Positions 1 through 8,389 of a stretch of DNA of 51,282 nt are shown here, one piece after another. The notes under the pieces are model-generated. The model was not told where the DNA came from and did no database searches. It saw nothing but the letters and a program-made list of their open reading frames with translations. The position numbers were made by a program, and so were the translations under genes. The stretch lies in contig VEMY01000033.1 in assembly GCA_009711825.1 (NCBI GenBank), positions 1 through 51,282 on the forward strand. Direction: 5' to 3'. How positions within the stretch are numbered: the first letter of the stretch is position 1; the number at the start of each line of letters is the position of its first letter. The stretch comes from Bacillota bacterium (GTDB lineage: Bacteria; Bacillota; Proteinivoracia; UBA4975; VEMY01).

Positions 1-380
1 GACAGGTTGCCGGAATACGACAGGGGGCCGGCGGTCCTGGGACACACAGCACATCGCAGGGGAAAATCACGTTGGGATTGGGGATGTGGGGGTTGGCGGC
101 GATCAGCGCATTGAGGCTGACACCAAACCGTTGGGCAATCAGGAACATGGTGTCTCCCGGCTGAACGGTGTACCTACCCTGGAATCCGGGGGGACAGGTC
201 GCCGGAACACGACATGTAGGCGGCGGCGCCACACCAGGCACGCAAAGCACATCGCCGGGGAAAATCAAGCTGGGATTTGGAATATGCGGGTTGGACGCAA
301 TCAAAGCGTTGAGACTGACACCAAACCGGCGGGCAATGAAGAACATGGTATCCCCAGGCCGGACGGTGTACCGACCCTGA
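1..380. repeat. 198-bp tandem repeat encoding LysM units
   Basis: The sequence around 167-180 recurs at about 365-378, a period of 198 bp (66 codons), with high DNA identity through the LysM core and the Pro/Cys-rich linker (CRVPATCPPGFQ and CRIPATC). This points to recent in-frame duplication of whole LysM modules. A further unit starts at position 1-30. Confidence 0.75.
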
Positions 381-475
381 AACCCTGGCGGGCAGGATGC
401 AGGCACCCGACCGCCCTGACGCATTTGCTGGTCATCGCTGATGTTCTGACAGCAGCTGGTAAGTTTCTCATCCAT
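1..475 (-). CDS. LysM-repeat protein (partial, 3' end outside window)
   Basis: Reading the minus strand from about 475 gives a protein with a short Cys-containing N-terminus (TSCCQN) and no signal peptide, then tandem LysM domains. Each LysM carries the YTVxPGDTMFxIAxRFGVS core, the NPHIPNP turn and an FPxDVLCVPG end. One full unit and most of a second are visible, and a third begins at the edge. LysM binds N-acetylglucosamine polymers such as peptidoglycan or chitin; in Bacillota such repeats occur in cell-wall and spore-coat proteins. Two ATGs are available, at 481 and 475; the latter has the better spacing (9 nt) from GGGAGG, so I use it. The frame is open to the window edge. The domain call is firm; the role is not known. 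Confidence 0.85.
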   Translation of the reverse strand, partial: MDEKLTSCCQNISDDQQMRQGGRVPASCPPGFQGRYTVRPGDTMFFIARRFGVSLNALIASNPHIPNPSLIFPGDVLCVPGVAPPPTCRVPATCPPGFQGRYTVQPGDTMFLIAQRFGVSLNALIAANPHIPNPNVIFPCDVLCVPGPPAPCRIPATC

Positions 476-625
476 CTGCATGTACCTCCCTTCTCTTCTG
501 CGCAAGCCTTGTATGGCCTGTGCTCCCTACATACTATGAATCTGAATCGTAAAAGGTAAGTGGGCGATTTTCCCGGTTGACGGCATTTGTTGAGCTCTCA
601 ACTGTAATAATCGGCATGGAAAATA

Positions 626-653
626 TTTACCGCTTTAATGGAATATCTATAGT
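626..653 (+). promoter_or_regulatory. possible sigma-70 promoter of the liv operon
   Basis: TTTACC (626-631), a 16-nt spacer and TATAGT (648-653) lie about 100 nt upstream of the livK start. The match is moderate and other AT-rich hexamers lie nearby, so this is only a candidate. Confidence 0.3.
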
Positions 654-756
654 AGTGGATAATTGCCTGAAGGATTACAAAGGGGTGATGTTTCAGAAAT
701 TAGTCGTGCAGGTCGCGCAGGTCTCAATTTCATTTCAATCTCAAGGAGGAGAGGGT

Positions 757-1896
757 ATGTTTAAGAAGCTTGGTTTTGCGGTACTGGCTCTTGCCCTAAT
801 CGCCTTCCCCCTGGCCGGATGCGGCGGGGGAGACGATGATGTGATTCGCATCGGCGTCTATGAACCGATGACCGGCGTCAATGCCGCTGGCGGGGAAATG
901 ACTGTAGAAGGTATTGAGCTGGCTAATGAACTGTTTCCGGAAATCCTGGGCAAGCAAATTGAGATCATCGTGGTGGACAATAAATCTGAACCTCAAGAAG
1001 CTGCCAACGCTGTTTCGCGTCTGATTGACCGGGATAATGTGCACGCTATCATCGGCAGCTATGGCAGTTCGTTATCCATGGCCGGTGGCCCCGTGGCGGA
1101 AGAAGCTGGCATTCCCGTGGTCGGATGCTCCCCCACCAACCCCCTAGTCACCCTGGGCAATGATTACTATTTCCGGGTCTGCTTCATCGACCCCTTCCAG
1201 GGCACCGTCATGGCTAACTACGCTGTCAATGAACTGGGTGCAAAGACAGCGGCAATCATCAAGGATGTAACCCAGGATTACTCAGTCGGTCTGAGCAACT
1301 TTTTCAAGCAGGCGTTTGTCGAATTGACCGGCGATGCCGACTCCATCGTCGCCGAAATCAATTACAACACCGGTGACCAGGACTTTACTCCCCAGTTGCA
1401 GACAGCAAAAGCCGCCAACCCCGACGTTATCTTTGCCCCTGGGAACTATGCTGAATCAGCACTGCTGATCAAGCAAGCCCGGGAGGCGGATATTACCGTC
1501 CCGATTCTCGGCGGCGATACCTGGGAAGCGCCAGATTTCCTGGACGTGGGCGGCGACGCAGTTGAAGGTGTTGTATACAGCACCCACTTTACTGCCCAGG
1601 CACCAGTCACTGCCAGGTCCAATGAGTTCCTCGATGCATATCGGAATAAGTTTGGGGCGGAAGCGAACGCATTTGCCGCTCTCGGCTATGATGCCTATCT
1701 GGTGATTTTGGACGCCATCGAGCGGGCAAACAGCCATGACCCCGGGGATATCCGGGATGCCCTGGCTGACACCCAAATCTTCGAGGGCGCAACCGGGATA
1801 ATCACCCTTGATGAAAATGGTGATGCCACCAAGAGTGCGATTATCAATACGGTAGAAAACGGTGAATTTGTCTACCTGACTACGGTGCACCCGTAA
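757..1896 (+). CDS. livK: Branched-chain amino acid-type ABC transporter substrate-binding lipoprotein
   Basis: This 379-residue type I periplasmic-binding protein is predicted to be anchored outside the membrane through Cys22 of a lipobox (FPLAGC) after a hydrophobic signal, and to deliver ligand to LivHM. The N-terminal IRIGVYEPMTG strand, the GSYGSSLSMA ligand-binding turn and the C-terminal GATGIITLDENGD motif are typical of the LivK/AmiC family. The open frame extends upstream to 577, but ATG 757 has a strong AAGGAGGA site 7-8 nt before it and starts the lipoprotein signal. It is the first gene of livKHMGF. The family also binds amides, urea and other compounds, so the substrate is not certain; the downstream guanidine-modifying enzyme makes an arginine-like ligand possible. 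Confidence 0.9.
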   Translation: MFKKLGFAVLALALIAFPLAGCGGGDDDVIRIGVYEPMTGVNAAGGEMTVEGIELANELFPEILGKQIEIIVVDNKSEPQEAANAVSRLIDRDNVHAIIGSYGSSLSMAGGPVAEEAGIPVVGCSPTNPLVTLGNDYYFRVCFIDPFQGTVMANYAVNELGAKTAAIIKDVTQDYSVGLSNFFKQAFVELTGDADSIVAEINYNTGDQDFTPQLQTAKAANPDVIFAPGNYAESALLIKQAREADITVPILGGDTWEAPDFLDVGGDAVEGVVYSTHFTAQAPVTARSNEFLDAYRNKFGAEANAFAALGYDAYLVILDAIERANSHDPGDIRDALADTQIFEGATGIITLDENGDATKSAIINTVENGEFVYLTTVHP

Positions 1897-1906
1897 TAAT
1901 CTGAAC

Positions 1907-1932
1907 AGCTCCCCCTCCACCGAGGGGGGGCT
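1907..1932 (+). terminator. stem-loop between livK and livH
   Basis: An 11-bp GC-rich stem (AGCTCCCCCTC / GAGGGGGGGCT, one G-T pair) with a 4-nt loop sits between the binding-protein gene and the first permease gene, without a good U-run. Such hairpins often protect the binding-protein mRNA or partly terminate transcription so that the binding protein exceeds the permease. That role is inferred. Confidence 0.6.
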
Positions 1933-1957
1933 ATTCTTCCAAGGGGGGGTATATACG

Positions 1958-2854
1958 ATGAGCGGCACCGAGTTCACTCAACACATATTCAATGGAATCG
2001 CTCTGGGTAGCCTTTACGCGTTAATCGCCATTGGCTATACCATGGTATACGGAATACTGCGCCTGATAAATTTTGCCCATGGCGAAATTCTGATGTCGGC
2101 AATGTTTTTTGCGATGTTTGGCGTCACCTTATTTTCCCTGCCCTGGCCAGTGGCATTTTTGCTGGCTATCCTTTTGACAGCTGCCTTTGGTATCTCAATT
2201 GAGCGCATGGCTTACCGCCCACTCCGTAACGCGCCACGGATATCTGTCTTAATATCAGCGATTGGTGTTTCTTTTTTGCTCCAAAACCTTGGTCTGGTTG
2301 TGTTTGGAGCCCGGCCCAAAGCTTTTCCCCGTCCAGACATGTTCAACCAACTCTGGCATTTGGGAGATGTTTCTGTTCTCAGTCTCAACCTGTATATTCC
2401 AATATTCACCGTACTGCTGTTAATCGGTCTTACTTGGTTTATCAACAAAACCCGGACGGGAATGGCGATGCGGGCAGCATCCAAAGATCTAGATACCGCC
2501 CGGTTAATGGGCATTGATGTCGATAAAATCATCTCCATCACCTTTGGCATCGGCTCCGCCCTGGCTGCATTCGGCGGCATCATGTGGGCAATGAAGTACC
2601 CTTCGATTCATCCGCTGGTCGGCTTGTTTCCGGGCCTAAAATGCTTTATTGCTGCCGTCGTTGGCGGTATTGGCAACGTCCCTGGCGCCATGCTGGGCGG
2701 ATTTATCCTCGGCGTAGGTGAAATAATGTTGGTCGCCTTTATGCCAGAACTCTCCGGATATCGGGATGCCTTCGCCTTCGTTCTGCTGATTTTCATTTTG
2801 CTGGCCAAGCCCACCGGTATTCTCGGGGAAAAGACAGCTGAGGTGAAGTCATGA
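1958..2854 (+). CDS. livH: ABC transporter permease, LivH type
   Basis: This 298-residue inner-membrane permease has about eight hydrophobic segments. Hallmarks are YGILRLINFAHGE in the N-terminal third and an EAA-like cytoplasmic loop (KDLDTARLMGIDVDKI) that contacts the ATPases. It pairs with LivM to form the channel. ATG 1958 follows a G-rich site (AAGGGGGGG). Its end overlaps the livM start by 4 nt, implying translational coupling. Confidence 0.9.
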   Translation: MSGTEFTQHIFNGIALGSLYALIAIGYTMVYGILRLINFAHGEILMSAMFFAMFGVTLFSLPWPVAFLLAILLTAAFGISIERMAYRPLRNAPRISVLISAIGVSFLLQNLGLVVFGARPKAFPRPDMFNQLWHLGDVSVLSLNLYIPIFTVLLLIGLTWFINKTRTGMAMRAASKDLDTARLMGIDVDKIISITFGIGSALAAFGGIMWAMKYPSIHPLVGLFPGLKCFIAAVVGGIGNVPGAMLGGFILGVGEIMLVAFMPELSGYRDAFAFVLLIFILLAKPTGILGEKTAEVKS

Positions 2855-3939
2855 AAATCGGCAAAATTCACTTACACAAACACTGCTTGCTGACAATTGG
2901 CTCTACTTTATTGCTCCTGGTGGCAATTATTCTGGTCAGCGAGTTCAGATTGCTGGATGCATATAAAGTCCGTGTCCTCAACCTCTGTGCCATTTACGTG
3001 ATTCTTGGTCTGAGCATGAACTTGACTTTGGGCTACGGCGGACTCCTGGCCCTGGGCACCGCCGGATTTATGTGCGTGGGCGCCTATATTTCCGCACTGC
3101 TCACCATGTCTCCCGAACAAAAAGTGGCGAACTTCTTTTTAGAACCAATTGTTCCCTGGCTGGCCAATGTGGAAGTCGCATTTGTTATCGCCATCATAGC
3201 TGCCGGCATCGGCGCCGCCATTTTCGGTTTCGTAATTGGCGCACCGGCCCTGAAGTTGCGGGGGGATTACCTGGCCATTGCCACCCTGGGCTTCGCCGAG
3301 ATTATCCGAGTTGTGTTCACGAATACCCAGAGTTTAACCAACGGCGCCCTCGGCCTGAAGGGCATCCCCAGTCACACCAACCTTTACTGGAGCTGGGGGC
3401 TGGCAATATTGGCGGTCATTCTTGCCCGGACAATGGTTACCAGTAGCTATGGCCGCGCCTTCAAGGCAATCCGGGACGACCAGACTGCCGCCGAGGCCAT
3501 GGGCATCAACCTGTTTAAGCATAAAGTAACTATCTTTGTAATCAGCGCCTTTATGGCCGGGATCGGTGGCGCCCTGATGGGCAACTTAATAGTCACTGTC
3601 AATCCCACCTTTTTCCGGTTTATGCTTACCTTCCAGGTGCTACTAATCGCAGTTATTGGTGGCCTCGGCAGCATTAGTGGTACGGTAATTGCCGGGATTA
3701 TTGTTACCATCGCCACCGAATGGCTGCGCATCTTTGAATCGCCAATGGACTTAGGCTTTATGCGCATCCCAGGAATTCCCGGCATGCGTATGGTCATCTT
3801 CGCCGTGCTGCTGATGGCGGTGATTATCTTCTGGCGTCAGGGCCTAATGGGCCGCACTGAGGTAAGCTGGGAGCGGACATTTGCCTTCTTGAACCGTGTC
3901 CGCACCCGCTTTCAAAGCGGAAGGGGGGTTGGGCAATGA
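2851..3939 (+). CDS. livM: ABC transporter permease, LivM type
   Basis: This 362-residue membrane protein is the second permease of the Liv-type importer. It contains the family signature [18 protein letters not shown] and the coupling-loop motif [15 protein letters not shown]. It is longer than LivH because of extra N-terminal hydrophobic segments, as usual for LivM. It overlaps livH (ATGA) and livG by 4 nt each, so all three should be made from one message. Confidence 0.9.
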   Translation: MKIGKIHLHKHCLLTIGSTLLLLVAIILVSEFRLLDAYKVRVLNLCAIYVILGLSMNLTLGYGGLLALGTAGFMCVGAYISALLTMSPEQKVANFFLEPIVPWLANVEVAFVIAIIAAGIGAAIFGFVIGAPALKLRGDYLAIATLGFAEIIRVVFTNTQSLTNGALGLKGIPSHTNLYWSWGLAILAVILARTMVTSSYGRAFKAIRDDQTAAEAMGINLFKHKVTIFVISAFMAGIGGALMGNLIVTVNPTFFRFMLTFQVLLIAVIGGLGSISGTVIAGIIVTIATEWLRIFESPMDLGFMRIPGIPGMRMVIFAVLLMAVIIFWRQGLMGRTEVSWERTFAFLNRVRTRFQSGRGVGQ

Positions 3940-4727
3940 ATATCTTGCGTATTGAAGGCATTACCAAGAAGTTCGGCGGCCTGACAGCGGTCAAAGACTT
4001 TAACCTCGAACTCAAAGACGGAGAAATTGTCGGCCTTATCGGCCCCAATGGCGCCGGCAAGACCACCGCATTCAACATGATTACGGGCATCTACCGCCCC
4101 ACCAGCGGAACGGTCTGGCTACGCTCACCCCAACAGCCCAAACAACTGATTGACCTTACCAAGCTTAAACCCCATGTTGTCACCGGCTTGGGCATTGCCC
4201 GCACGTTCCAGAACATCCGCTTGTTCGCGGGCATGAGTGTGCTGGAAAATGTTATGGCTGCCTGCCACCTACGCATGCAGGCCAGCCTCGCGGAAGCAGT
4301 CCTGCGCCTGCCCCGTTATCGGCGCGAAGACCGTCAAATCAGGGAAAAGGCGTTGGAGCTGTTAACAGCGCTTAATTTGGAAGATGCATTGCACGAGCCA
4401 TCCGTCTCCCTGCCCTATGGCAAACAACGGCGCCTGGAGATAGCCCGGGCCCTGGCCACCGAACCGCGGATCCTGCTTTTAGACGAACCGGCAGCCGGCA
4501 TGAATCCCCAGGAATCCAATGAGTTGATGGACTTCATTCGCCACATTCGCGACGAGTTCAAGCTCACCATCTTCATGATTGAACATCATATGCGGGTGGT
4601 AATGGGCGTTTGTGAACGGATAAAGGTCATCGACCACGGCGTGACAATTGCCGAAGGCAACCCAAAGGAAATCCAAAACAATGAGCAGGTTATCAAGGCT
4701 TATCTGGGGGTGGATGCCGGTGCTTAA
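3936..4727 (+). CDS. livG: ABC transporter ATP-binding protein, LivG type
   Basis: This 263-residue ATPase has Walker A GPNGAGKT (residues 36-43), the LivG-type signature [15 protein letters not shown] in place of LSGGQ, Walker B RILLLDEP and the AGMNP D-loop, followed by a switch histidine (MIEHHMR). It powers transport with LivF on the cytoplasmic side of LivHM. The modified signature is normal for LivG. Confidence 0.92.
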   Translation: MNILRIEGITKKFGGLTAVKDFNLELKDGEIVGLIGPNGAGKTTAFNMITGIYRPTSGTVWLRSPQQPKQLIDLTKLKPHVVTGLGIARTFQNIRLFAGMSVLENVMAACHLRMQASLAEAVLRLPRYRREDRQIREKALELLTALNLEDALHEPSVSLPYGKQRRLEIARALATEPRILLLDEPAAGMNPQESNELMDFIRHIRDEFKLTIFMIEHHMRVVMGVCERIKVIDHGVTIAEGNPKEIQNNEQVIKAYLGVDAGA

Positions 4728-5424
4728 AATCGAGAACCTCCATGTCCGCTATGGCGGCATCCATGCGCTCAAGGGGATTAGCTTTGAAGTACCCAGTGGT
4801 AAAATTGTCACTCTGATTGGCGCCAACGGCGCCGGCAAGAGCACAACCCTGCGGGCCATCGTCGGCCTGGAGAAAATATATAGCGGCACTGTGACCTTTC
4901 AAGATACGGAGATCACCAACCAGAAAACTATCGCCACCATCGGCGCCGGCATCACTATGGTACCGGAAGGGCGCCGGGTCTTTCCCGATATGACCGTTTA
5001 TGAGAACCTCTGCATGGGGGCTTACGGGCGCCGCGAGAGCAAAGAAATTCGCCGGGATATGGACTGGGTTTATGAACTGTTCCCCCGGTTGCTGGAACGC
5101 AAAACCCAGCTGGCAGGTACCCTATCGGGCGGTGAACAACAGATGCTGGCCATCGGACGCGCATTGATGAGTCGGCCACAACTGATGATGATGGATGAAC
5201 CTTCTCTGGGCCTAGCGCCGCTTTTGGTCCGGGACGTATTTAACATTATCCGGCAGATTCATCAGGAAGGCGTAACGATATTGCTCATCGAACAAAACGC
5301 CCGGGCCGCATTGCAACTTGCCGATTACGGCTATGTGCTGGAAACAGGTAATGTCGTCCTGGAAGGCAAAGGCAGCGACCTGGCGGCCAACGACCAGGTG
5401 CGCAAAGCCTACCTAGGGGAATAA
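4714..5424 (+). CDS. livF: ABC transporter ATP-binding protein, LivF type
   Basis: This 236-residue second ATPase of the importer has Walker A GANGAGKS (36-43), signature LSGGEQQMLAIGRAL and Walker B LMMMDEPSLGLAP. The frame is open from 4648, but that start would add 22 residues not found in LivF proteins. ATG 4714 follows a GGGGGTGG site and gives the normal [16 protein letters not shown]-terminus, overlapping livG by 14 nt. Confidence 0.92.
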   Translation: MPVLKIENLHVRYGGIHALKGISFEVPSGKIVTLIGANGAGKSTTLRAIVGLEKIYSGTVTFQDTEITNQKTIATIGAGITMVPEGRRVFPDMTVYENLCMGAYGRRESKEIRRDMDWVYELFPRLLERKTQLAGTLSGGEQQMLAIGRALMSRPQLMMMDEPSLGLAPLLVRDVFNIIRQIHQEGVTILLIEQNARAALQLADYGYVLETGNVVLEGKGSDLAANDQVRKAYLGE

Positions 5425-5458
5425 CCTGCCCCAGGACTGTACGGACCTTACCTGCAGG

Positions 5459-5513
5459 AAAATGCCCCCTGTCCATGGAAGTAAGCAATAACCACTGGAC
5501 AGGAGGGCATTTT
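5459..5513 (+). promoter_or_regulatory. long hairpin containing the RBS of the next gene
   Basis: AAAATGCCCCCTGTCCA (5459-5475) pairs with TGGACAGGAGGGCATTTT (5496-5513) with a single bulge; three further TGG/CCA pairs can form inside. The 3' arm contains the GGAGGG ribosome-binding site and ends at the base before ATG 5514. The structure could terminate the liv transcript (it ends in TTTT) and would hide the ribosome-binding site when folded. The pairing is seen; the function is inferred. Confidence 0.7.
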
Positions 5514-6452
5514 ATGACATCAAGAGATATAGAAGCTATTCCCGGAGAACGTTGGTTTCCCAATGAAGAAGAGTTCCAGAACGATATGCCGGATTTCTGG
5601 GGCGACTGGGGCGTGGCATCAGAGGTAGAGCCACTGAAAGCGGTGCTGTTGCGCCGACCGGGCCCAGAGATTGAATCCTTCGACCATGCCCATGTCCGCT
5701 TTAAAGCGCCTGTAGACCCGGAAAAATTCCGGGCCCAACATGACGCCCTGGCTGCAATCTACCGAGACCACGGTGTTCAGGTATATTATGTCGATAATCA
5801 GCGCCCTGACCGACCCAATGCTGTGTTCATGCGTGATTTGGTATTCATGACGCCGGAAGGTGCGATAATCGGACGCCCGGCTATGCGCGAGCGCCGGGGC
5901 GAAGAACGCTACGCCGCCGAGGCCCTGGCCGCCTTGGGCGTGCCGATTCTCCGCACGATCAATGGCGCAGGAATTTTTGAGGGCGCCAACGCCCTCTGGG
6001 TAGATTGCCAGACAGTGATTCTTGCCACCGGCTCCCGCACCAACCGGGACGGCTATGAGCAGGTGGAGTATGAACTGCGTCGCCTGGGTGTAAACGAAAT
6101 CATCCCGATGCAAATTCCGTACGGCCATGCCCATATCGACGGCCTGTTGAACCTGGCAAGCCAAGAGATTGCCATGGTTCACGCCCCTCAGGTTCCTTAT
6201 GACGTCTGCGCCGCCCTGCGTAAACGCGGTTATCGAATTCTGGAAGCTCCTTCCCAAACTGAAGCCAAGGAGACCTTGGGCGTAAACTTTGTCGCCATCC
6301 GTCCCGGGCTGGTTGTGCAGCCCTCTGGTAATCCCCGCTGCCGGGAAGAGCTGGAGAAACACGGCGTCGAGGTTATCACTGCGGAGTTTGACGAGATTCT
6401 CAAGGGTTGGGGGGCCGTCCACTGTGTGACGGCGTTCCTTAAACGCGGCTAG
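5514..6452 (+). CDS. Guanidine-modifying enzyme (DDAH / arginine deiminase / amidinotransferase superfamily)
   Basis: This 312-residue predicted cytosolic enzyme of the pentein fold acts on guanidino compounds through a cysteine nucleophile. Visible catalytic elements are Glu156 (GIFEGAN), His207-x-Asp209 (GHAHIDG) and Cys304 near the C-terminus (GAVHCVT), plus MRDLVF and the substrate-loop ATGSRTNRDGYEQ. Size and layout fit dimethylarginine dimethylaminohydrolase-like proteins better than full-length arginine deiminase (about 410 residues). The frame is open from 5475, but that region is the hairpin; ATG 5514 has the GGAGGG site. Its place directly after livKHMGF suggests the importer may bring in arginine or a derivative. 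Whether it hydrolyses or transfers the amidino group cannot be told from sequence. Confidence 0.8.
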   Translation: MTSRDIEAIPGERWFPNEEEFQNDMPDFWGDWGVASEVEPLKAVLLRRPGPEIESFDHAHVRFKAPVDPEKFRAQHDALAAIYRDHGVQVYYVDNQRPDRPNAVFMRDLVFMTPEGAIIGRPAMRERRGEERYAAEALAALGVPILRTINGAGIFEGANALWVDCQTVILATGSRTNRDGYEQVEYELRRLGVNEIIPMQIPYGHAHIDGLLNLASQEIAMVHAPQVPYDVCAALRKRGYRILEAPSQTEAKETLGVNFVAIRPGLVVQPSGNPRCREELEKHGVEVITAEFDEILKGWGAVHCVTAFLKRG

Positions 6453-6495
6453 GAATCTCGGTTTCGGCGAACTCCACACCGCTCTCCGCGCGGAG

Positions 6496-6789
6496 ATGCA
6501 CCGGACCTACGAATTTAGCTTGCTGTTCAGAACTCACTTCTTTGTTGCCGGCCTGGCCCTGGGGTTGTTGCCTGGCCTGGAAGCAAGTGCAGGCAAGCGG
6601 GGCGCAAAACCGATTTGGCCGCGGCTGTTACTCCTCGGCCTGCCGTTTTTAATCCTTGGCCTGCTTATGGTTTGGCCAGCTTGGATTGGACACATCTTTC
6701 CCAGATTTTTATGGCTATACAGCGAATACACCCAGCTATTCGCTGGCGCGGTGGTGGGTTATGTGCTGCCAACCAGTTTCCGCAAGTAA
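6496..6789 (+). CDS. Small hypothetical membrane protein
   Basis: This 97-residue protein has three hydrophobic stretches: roughly residues 10-26 (HFFVAGLALGLLPGL), 43-62 (RLLLLGLPFLILGLLMVWPA) and 75-92 (YTQLFAGAVVGYVLPTS). I do not recognise the family. ATG 6496 has GGAG abutting it, so the ribosome-binding site is poor. It lies 43 nt after the guanidine enzyme and ends just before a bidirectional terminator, so it may be the last gene of that transcript. Confidence 0.55.
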   Translation: MHRTYEFSLLFRTHFFVAGLALGLLPGLEASAGKRGAKPIWPRLLLLGLPFLILGLLMVWPAWIGHIFPRFLWLYSEYTQLFAGAVVGYVLPTSFRK

Positions 6790-6790
6790 T

Positions 6791-6822
6791 TCAAAAAGAC
6801 GTGGGAGACCACGTCTTTTTGA
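6791..6822. terminator. bidirectional intrinsic terminator
   Basis: A perfect 14-bp inverted repeat (TCAAAAAGACGTGG / CCACGTCTTTTTGA) with a GAGA loop separates the convergent small membrane protein gene and the MocR gene. T-runs lie in both directions. Confidence 0.9.
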
Positions 6823-6854
6823 TTGCAGGCAGATGCGGAACTGCCCGGGGCAAG

Positions 6855-8252
6855 TTAGAGCAGGGGGCTGGCGGATGCGGGACGGGCCAGGGTCTCAAGG
6901 GCTTGGGCGATGAGCTTGATGCCAGGCTCAATCTCGTCCTCATGGACAGCTGCAAAGCTGAGGCGGAACCAACGCTGCTGGGCGCCAAAATAGCTGCCAG
7001 GGCTGATGAGCACGTTTTTTTGCAGACAGAGCTCATAGAGCGAATTGCTGTCAAAGCGATCGGGAAGCTGCAGCCAGAGGTGCAGACCGCCTTCAGGAGC
7101 GGTAAACCGCAATTGGGGTAAATACGTCTCCACAGCCCCAATCAATACTTGATAGCGCTGGGCATAAATCTCTTTCATCGATTGCAAATGCTTGTGCCAT
7201 GCCTGTTGGCGCAGGTAAAGGTCGAGGGTCCGCTGCAACAAGCCAGAACTGGAAATATCCGAGTATTGCTTGGCGGCGCTGACGGTGGCTGTCAGCTGGT
7301 CGGGTACAGCCAGGACCCCCAGGCGCAGGCCCGGCATCAGGATCTTGGAGAAGCTCTTAATAAAGAATACTGCCCCTTCCCGATCCAGGGCTTTTAAGGG
7401 CTGCCGGGGCGGACCACTAAATGACATTTCGCTCAGATAGTCATCCTCAACGATGGTAAATCCATGTTTAGCTGCTAAATAGAGCAGCTTTTCTTTTTTC
7501 ATTTGCGAATAACTGTAACCGGTAGGGTTCTGATAATTGGGCATTACATAGAACAGTTTTGGCCGGTGAGTCCTCAGTTTGTAGGCGATGGCAGCCAGAT
7601 CCGGTCCATCTTTCTCCAGGGGAACCTCAATTATCCGGGCGCCCCGGGACATGAAGGAAGCGATTGCTCCTTGATACGTCGGACTTTCCACCATGATTTC
7701 ATCACCATGATTGATCAGGGTTTTGGCAGCCAGGTCGATCCCCTGCTGAGCACCGGAGATAACTTGTACATTTTCGATTTTTACGTCGACACCGGCAGTG
7801 GCCAGATATTCTTGAAGGGACTGCCGCAACGGATAATAGCCCTCGCTTTCCTGGTAGCCAAAGGCATGGCCGCCATCCCGGTCCAGCACCTGATTCAGGA
7901 GGTCGCGGCAAACCTCGATCGGAAAAATTTCCGGCGTCGGCGTACCACTGGCGAAGTTAATCCCTTCGTGGGGCACCGAAATTTGCCGGGTCGGTTCTGG
8001 AGCAGGCGCCACCCGCACATAGGTGCCGCTACCCGGCCGGGGCCAGGCATAACCTTCCTGCTCCAACAGCCGGTAGGCCGTAACTATGGTTACTGAATTA
8101 ACCTGCAGTTCCCCCGATAATTGGCGAATTGAAGGCAATTTGCTGCCCGGCGCCAAACTGCCGGCATCGATTGCCTGACGCAGCTGATCGGCAATTTGTC
8201 TATACAGGGGGATATCGCTATCGTGGTCCAAGCGTACTGGTACACTATCCAT
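6855..8252 (-). CDS. MocR/GntR-type PLP-dependent transcriptional regulator
   Basis: This 465-residue protein has an N-terminal GntR winged helix (about 12-80; PLYRQIADQLRQAI, GSKLPSIRQL, VTAYRLLEQEGY) joined to a class I aminotransferase-like domain (about 105-455). The domain retains PNYQNPTGY and the PLP lysine in SFSKILMPGLRLG near residue 300. MocR proteins usually sense an amino or vitamin-B6-type metabolite and control an adjacent gene. It is divergent from the phnD-like gene with 137 nt between the starts, in a spacer containing repeated GAAGCAT and CATACCCAT elements, so it probably controls that importer and itself. A true aminotransferase is less likely because of the DNA-binding domain. 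Confidence 0.88.
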   Translation of the reverse strand: MDSVPVRLDHDSDIPLYRQIADQLRQAIDAGSLAPGSKLPSIRQLSGELQVNSVTIVTAYRLLEQEGYAWPRPGSGTYVRVAPAPEPTRQISVPHEGINFASGTPTPEIFPIEVCRDLLNQVLDRDGGHAFGYQESEGYYPLRQSLQEYLATAGVDVKIENVQVISGAQQGIDLAAKTLINHGDEIMVESPTYQGAIASFMSRGARIIEVPLEKDGPDLAAIAYKLRTHRPKLFYVMPNYQNPTGYSYSQMKKEKLLYLAAKHGFTIVEDDYLSEMSFSGPPRQPLKALDREGAVFFIKSFSKILMPGLRLGVLAVPDQLTATVSAAKQYSDISSSGLLQRTLDLYLRQQAWHKHLQSMKEIYAQRYQVLIGAVETYLPQLRFTAPEGGLHLWLQLPDRFDSNSLYELCLQKNVLISPGSYFGAQQRWFRLSFAAVHEDEIEPGIKLIAQALETLARPASASPLL

Positions 8253-8268
8253 AATTCTTCTCTCCTTA

Positions 8269-8298
8269 TTGACAAAGCTGATGGGACGGTGCCATAAT
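8269..8298 (+). promoter_or_regulatory. sigma-70-like promoter for the phosphonate-type importer
   Basis: TTGACA (8269-8274), an 18-nt spacer and CATAAT (8293-8298) lie about 90 nt upstream of the phnD-like start. The repeat elements at 8316-8359 lie just downstream, well placed for a repressor. Confidence 0.45.
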
Positions 8299-8315
8299 TA
8301 ATATAGCAAAACATA

Positions 8316-8360
8316 GAAGCATACCCATACACTTATTTTACCCGGGAAGCATGGGTATGT
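8316..8360. promoter_or_regulatory. candidate MocR operator repeats
   Basis: CATACCCAT (8320-8328) and ATGGGTATG (8351-8359) form a 9-bp inverted repeat. GAAGCAT also recurs directly at 8316 and 8346, a 30-bp spacing close to three helical turns. MocR regulators commonly bind direct repeats on one DNA face. The repeats are seen; the binding is inferred. Confidence 0.45.
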
Positions 8361-8389
8361 AAAGCACATACTGAAAAGAGGTCTTGAGT

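Noticed and set aside
86-559. Plus-strand open frame of 157 codons
   Set aside because: It is the antisense shadow of the LysM-repeat gene; the minus-strand frame shows clear LysM motifs and a ribosome-binding site.
5619-6479. 286-codon minus-strand open frame opposite the guanidine enzyme
   Set aside because: The plus-strand frame carries the catalytic Glu, His-x-Asp and Cys; the antisense frame has no domain or ribosome-binding site.
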